A stretch of 64,000 bases of DNA. It comes from Bartonella sp. HY328. Lineage in GTDB: Bacteria > Pseudomonadota > Alphaproteobacteria > Rhizobiales > Rhizobiaceae. Below the pieces are notes generated by a model. The model was not told the origin of the DNA. It saw nothing but the letters and a program-made list of their open reading frames with translations, and ran no database searches. This document shows positions 61,509 to 64,000 of this stretch, piece by piece. Every line of letters begins with the position of its first letter. Position 1 is the first letter of the stretch. The stretch covers positions 3,130,891 through 3,194,890 of the forward strand of contig NZ_CP104883.1 in NCBI RefSeq assembly GCF_025449335.1, in the 5' to 3' direction. Position numbers and translations under genes: made by a program.

Positions 61509-61891
61509 AATCATGCGCTTGCTAGTTGCTGTTTGAAAAACAAAAAAGCGCATAGATAGTGCATATCATGCTAAGCGGCTTAATAGCTGTGAATTTAATC
61601 GCTGACAAGTGTTATTTTATTAAATATAGCAAAAAATCTTGACATTGCAGCAAAAATTCGCAATAGAAAAACTTGCATAAATTGGGTTTAAGATTCTATG
61701 CCTTAAATTTTTGTGCAATTTTGATGAAAAACAAGTTGGTCGCATGGTTTTAGCTTAAAGCTATAAATGAGATCAAACTATAAAAAGACTGGCCACTGTT
61801 ACAATAATGGCAATTGCCTTTATGTTTGAAATCTTTCATTTTTGAAAGTTTTTAATTTCAGTGAGATCTAGTGTGTATGAAAGGCTTATAA
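61509..61891. other. Intergenic region upstream of rplU
   Basis: About 380 bp between tRNA-Ser and rplU, divergent; it carries promoters of both. A GGCAATTGCC palindrome lies near 61809-61818, too small to call a leader. No gene seen. Confidence 0.45.
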
Positions 61892-62206
61892 ATGTTTGCA
61901 GTTATCAAGACCGGGGGCAAGCAGTATCGTGTTGCTGCTAATGATCTCCTTAAAGTAGAAAAAGTTGCTGGTGAAGCTGGTAGCGTTGTAGAATTTACCG
62001 ATGTCATGATGGTTGGCGTTGGTGCAGATGCCAAAATCGGTCTTCCTTTTGTTAAGGGTGCTGTTGTTAAGGCAACTGTTGTCGAGCAGGGCCGCGCCCG
62101 TAAGGTTATCGCTTTTAAGAAGCGTCGCCGTCAAAATTCAAAGCGCACACGTGGCCATCGTCAAGAATTGACAACAATCCGTATTTCCGAGATTGTTGCT
62201 GGTTAA
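61892..62206 (+). CDS. rplU: 50S ribosomal protein L21
   Basis: A 104-residue ribosomal protein. Hallmarks are MFAVIKTGGKQYRVAANDLL, VEKVAGEAGS, a Lys/Arg-rich FKKRRRQNSKRTRGHRQ segment and the C-terminal TTIRISEIVAG. It binds 23S rRNA in the large subunit. It is followed by rpmA after 135 bp with a small hairpin between, the normal L21-L27 pair. Confidence 0.97.
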   Translation: MFAVIKTGGKQYRVAANDLLKVEKVAGEAGSVVEFTDVMMVGVGADAKIGLPFVKGAVVKATVVEQGRARKVIAFKKRRRQNSKRTRGHRQELTTIRISEIVAG

Positions 62207-62217
62207 TTAAAAGATTT

Positions 62218-62237
62218 AAAAACCATCACTGGTTTTT
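62218..62237 (+). other. Hairpin between rplU and rpmA
   Basis: AAAAACCA (62218-62225) pairs with TGGTTTTT (62230-62237) around TCAC. It is terminator-like and may set the ratio of L21 to L27 message. Confidence 0.5.
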
Positions 62238-62341
62238 ATAAAAGTTAAAACCGCTGTTACATGCGCCAAAATTGGCAGCAGTAAATTTCAGCAAAATGTT
62301 AAATTATTTGCAATAGCAATAAAGTTTTTAGGAGAACACCT

Positions 62342-62611
62342 ATGGCACACAAAAAAGCTGGTGGTTCGTCACGCAACGGTCGCGATTCAGAATCAAAACG
62401 CCTCGGCGTGAAAAAATTTGGTGGTGAATCTGTCATTCCTGGCAATATCATTCTTCGTCAACGTGGCACTCAGTGGCACCCTGGCGACAATGTAGGCATT
62501 GGTAAAGATCACACTATTTTTGCACTTGTTAACGGCACGGTTTCGTTCCGTACGAAAGCCAATGGCCGCAGCTTTGTATCTGTCGTGAAAATGGCAGAAG
62601 CAGCAGAGTAA
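62342..62611 (+). CDS. rpmA: 50S ribosomal protein L27
   Basis: An 89-residue ribosomal protein beginning MAHKKAGGSSRNGRDSESKR, followed by GGESVIPGNIILRQRGTQWH and GIGKDHTIFALVNG, all invariant L27 parts. Its N-terminal tail reaches the peptidyl-transferase centre. A ribosome site (AGGAG) precedes ATG 62342; a strong terminator follows. Confidence 0.97.
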   Translation: MAHKKAGGSSRNGRDSESKRLGVKKFGGESVIPGNIILRQRGTQWHPGDNVGIGKDHTIFALVNGTVSFRTKANGRSFVSVVKMAEAAE

Positions 62612-62679
62612 GCCGGAGCTCTTAAAACAGTCCGGCGTCCCATTGGACCCCGGTACTGTTAATCCAGACCAAAATATAA

Positions 62680-62711
62680 GGGAAAGATGGGACACCATCT
62701 TTCCCTTTTTT
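62680..62711 (+). terminator. Terminator after rpmA
   Basis: GGGAAAGATGG (62680-62690) pairs perfectly with CCATCTTTCCC (62695-62705) around GACA, then TTTTTT. The GNAT gene starts just after, so its expression needs read-through or its own promoter. Confidence 0.92.
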
Positions 62712-62731
62712 CTTTTGCTCTGGAGGTTATA

Positions 62732-63403
62732 ATGAGCAACGACCCCTTGGATAATAATGAGCCGTTAAGCAGTAACGGCATCAGCAATAATGAGCGGCGG
62801 CGGCAGTTACATTGCCCTGTTTTAGTAACTGAACGATTGGTATTGCGATTACCCCATATTGAAGACATGGACGCCATTGCCGATCTCGCCAATAATCGCC
62901 GTGTCTCTGCAATGCTTAGCGCTATGCCTTATCCGTTTACGCGAAAACATGCAGCCGACTTTATTCTACGTGCGGTTGCGGGCGAGATGGGCCATTGCGT
63001 CTATGCCATTACGTTGGGTGATACAGGCGAATTTATTGGCTCTTGTAGCGTTCGAGAACGCCATGACGATCCAAATGGTGTTGAGATCGGCTATTGGCTT
63101 GGTGAACCCTATTGGAAAAAGGGCTATGCAAGCGAAGCGGCTAACGCATTAATCGATACTATTTTTCGCGCAACCGACCTTGATAGCATTTATGTCACCT
63201 GTTTTGCTGCCAATACCCCTTCGCGGCGAGTTATCCAAAAATTAGGATTTCGCTATGAGGGGGTTAGTGAGCAACAATCGATCGTATCAGGATTATTAAT
63301 AGCTGATAATTTCAGCTTAAGCCGCGAGAATTGGATTGAGCAACGCCGCATCGCTCAAGGTGTTGCTTCTTCACGCATCCAAACATTGCAAAATGCTGCC
63401 TGA
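62732..63403 (+). CDS. GNAT-family N-acetyltransferase (RimJ/RimL-like)
   Basis: A 223-residue acetyl-CoA-dependent acetyltransferase. After a polar 25-residue N-terminus, the domain runs LVTERLVLRLPHIEDMDAIA, VEIGYWLGEPYWKKGYASEA (acetyl-CoA loop region), and FAANTPSRRVIQKLGFRYEG. This is the RimJ/RimL acetyltransf_3 type. GGAGGTTATA precedes ATG 62732; the upstream frame overlaps the rpmA terminator. Related genomes place such a gene between rpmA and obgE. Substrate unknown. Confidence 0.85.
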   Translation: MSNDPLDNNEPLSSNGISNNERRRQLHCPVLVTERLVLRLPHIEDMDAIADLANNRRVSAMLSAMPYPFTRKHAADFILRAVAGEMGHCVYAITLGDTGEFIGSCSVRERHDDPNGVEIGYWLGEPYWKKGYASEAANALIDTIFRATDLDSIYVTCFAANTPSRRVIQKLGFRYEGVSEQQSIVSGLLIADNFSLSRENWIEQRRIAQGVASSRIQTLQNAA

Positions 63404-63444
63404 TAAGATTGGGCGCATTGTCGTCGCCACATAGGCGGCTAGAC

Positions 63445-63515
63445 AAAAACCGTAAACTGGTTTTTTAAATTTTTTCTTTGAAAACGCTTCGCATCTTTTG
63501 ATGTGAAGCGTTTTT
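63445..63515 (+). terminator. Two tandem hairpin terminators after the GNAT gene
   Basis: First: AAAAACC (63445-63451) with GGTTTTT (63459-63465). Second, stronger: AAAACGCTTCGCATC (63481-63495) with GATGTGAAGCGTTTT (63500-63514), one wobble, then TTTTT. Confidence 0.85.
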
Positions 63516-63859
63516 GCATTTATTGCCCTTGTTCTCATGTAAGTTTCTGGTGACAACCATTTTTATGGCTGCCCAATCCATATTTATTACTCTATGCATC
63601 ACCTTACGACTTACTCAATGACAGAATCAAAGGCTTGGTTAGTTAAAATTTTAAACTGAAACATGTGGGACTAAAGAGACGATCAGCTTTTTTAAATAAG
63701 CACCTTATTTTTTAGCTTTTGCCTTAATAGTTAACAAATCTTCTAAAAACGTGGACCAATAGCGCGACCAATTAGCAGTAAATTTTATGCGTTATTTTGA
63801 TAATGGTTAATTTTGTATATAAATATATGTTTATAACCTAATTTTGATTCTTGTTTTTA

Positions 63860-63923
63860 AAGACTCACTCATTCACAAGCTTGATCGGCTTAAAATGAGT
63901 CTCTTTATAACGATGTGAGTCTT
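63860..63923. other. Nested inverted repeat, candidate structured RNA or operator
   Basis: AAGACTCAC (63860-63868) is matched by GTGAGTCTT (63915-63923). Inside, ACTCATT (63867-63873) pairs with AATGAGT (63894-63900) and AAGC (63877-63880) with GCTT (63888-63891). AGACTCA can alternatively pair with TGAGTCT at 63896-63902, so two folds compete. Confidence 0.4.
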
Positions 63924-64000
63924 ATCAACACCCATTCAATATTGCCTTGTTTTTGTTAAGTTTTTTAACATTCCATCCTTGGAAATTATTTGATTTTATC

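Larger units (their letters stand above)
63404..64000. other. Non-coding tail with terminators and a structured inverted repeat
   Basis: About 600 bp without a credible gene. It begins with tandem terminators (to 63515), continues AT-rich, and holds a structured inverted repeat at 63860-63923. The latter may be a leader of a gene beyond the right edge. Confidence 0.5.

Overview
The window reads as chromosomal DNA of an AT-rich member of the Hyphomicrobiales (Alphaproteobacteria), on the Brucella/Bartonella side of the order. Reasons: sdhCDAB gene order, an Omp19-type lipoprotein, the dapF-mtaB-ftsY-septation protein block, the acyltransferase-waaA-lpxK lipid A block, rplU-rpmA-GNAT, a DUF1674/SDHAF4 protein and a RIME-like intergenic repeat. 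The genus cannot be fixed from sequence alone.

Layout. 1-7644 (minus): N-terminal 2548 codons of a giant BapA-type, presumably type-I-secreted adhesin that runs off the left edge; a BapA prefix is followed by about 22 Ig-like domains arranged in a higher-order repeat. 8292-10663: cardiolipin synthase facing an EEP-family hydrolase. 11233-13491: cystine ABC transporter (tcyJ-L-N order). 13546-13650: RIME-like repeat. 13932-16201: DUF4424 protein and an MFS transporter. 16487-21853: FNR/FixK-type box, sdhCDAB and lpd. 22362-25582: haem TonB receptor whose signal peptide is separated from the body by a 9-A tract, then a HmuT-like haem-binding protein. 25701-28564: SDHAF4, HtpX, RsmB. 28687-29373: an AT-rich orphan membrane protein. 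29510-31459: acs. 31884-34981: DUF374 acyltransferase, waaA, lpxK. 35637-40411: TolC-like/MacA/MacB efflux system. 40501-41347: a small racemase-like remnant and Omp19. 41601-46511: dapF, mtaB, ftsY, ispZ and a DUF4259 protein.

46584-61284 is a catabolic block. A minus-strand operon of eight genes encodes every enzyme from 3-hydroxyanthranilate to pyruvate and acetyl-CoA (dioxygenase, ACMS decarboxylase, aminomuconate semialdehyde dehydrogenase, aminomuconate deaminase, oxalocrotonate decarboxylase, oxopentenoate hydratase, hydroxyoxovalerate aldolase, acylating acetaldehyde dehydrogenase). A LysR gene diverges from it. A second LysR gene diverges from a five-gene branched-chain-amino-acid-type ABC importer (livKHMGF) that may import the aromatic substrate or a relative. 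No gene for making 3-hydroxyanthranilate from tryptophan or kynurenine is in the window. The block ends at tRNA-Ser(CGA), followed by rplU, rpmA, a GNAT acetyltransferase and a long non-coding tail containing a structured inverted repeat.

Most of the window is ordinary core metabolism. The observations most worth a second look are the exact 2310-bp super-repeat of the adhesin, the A-tract frameshift at the haem receptor, the self-contained 3-hydroxyanthranilate catabolic and transport block, and a possible structured leader with an anaerobox before sdh.
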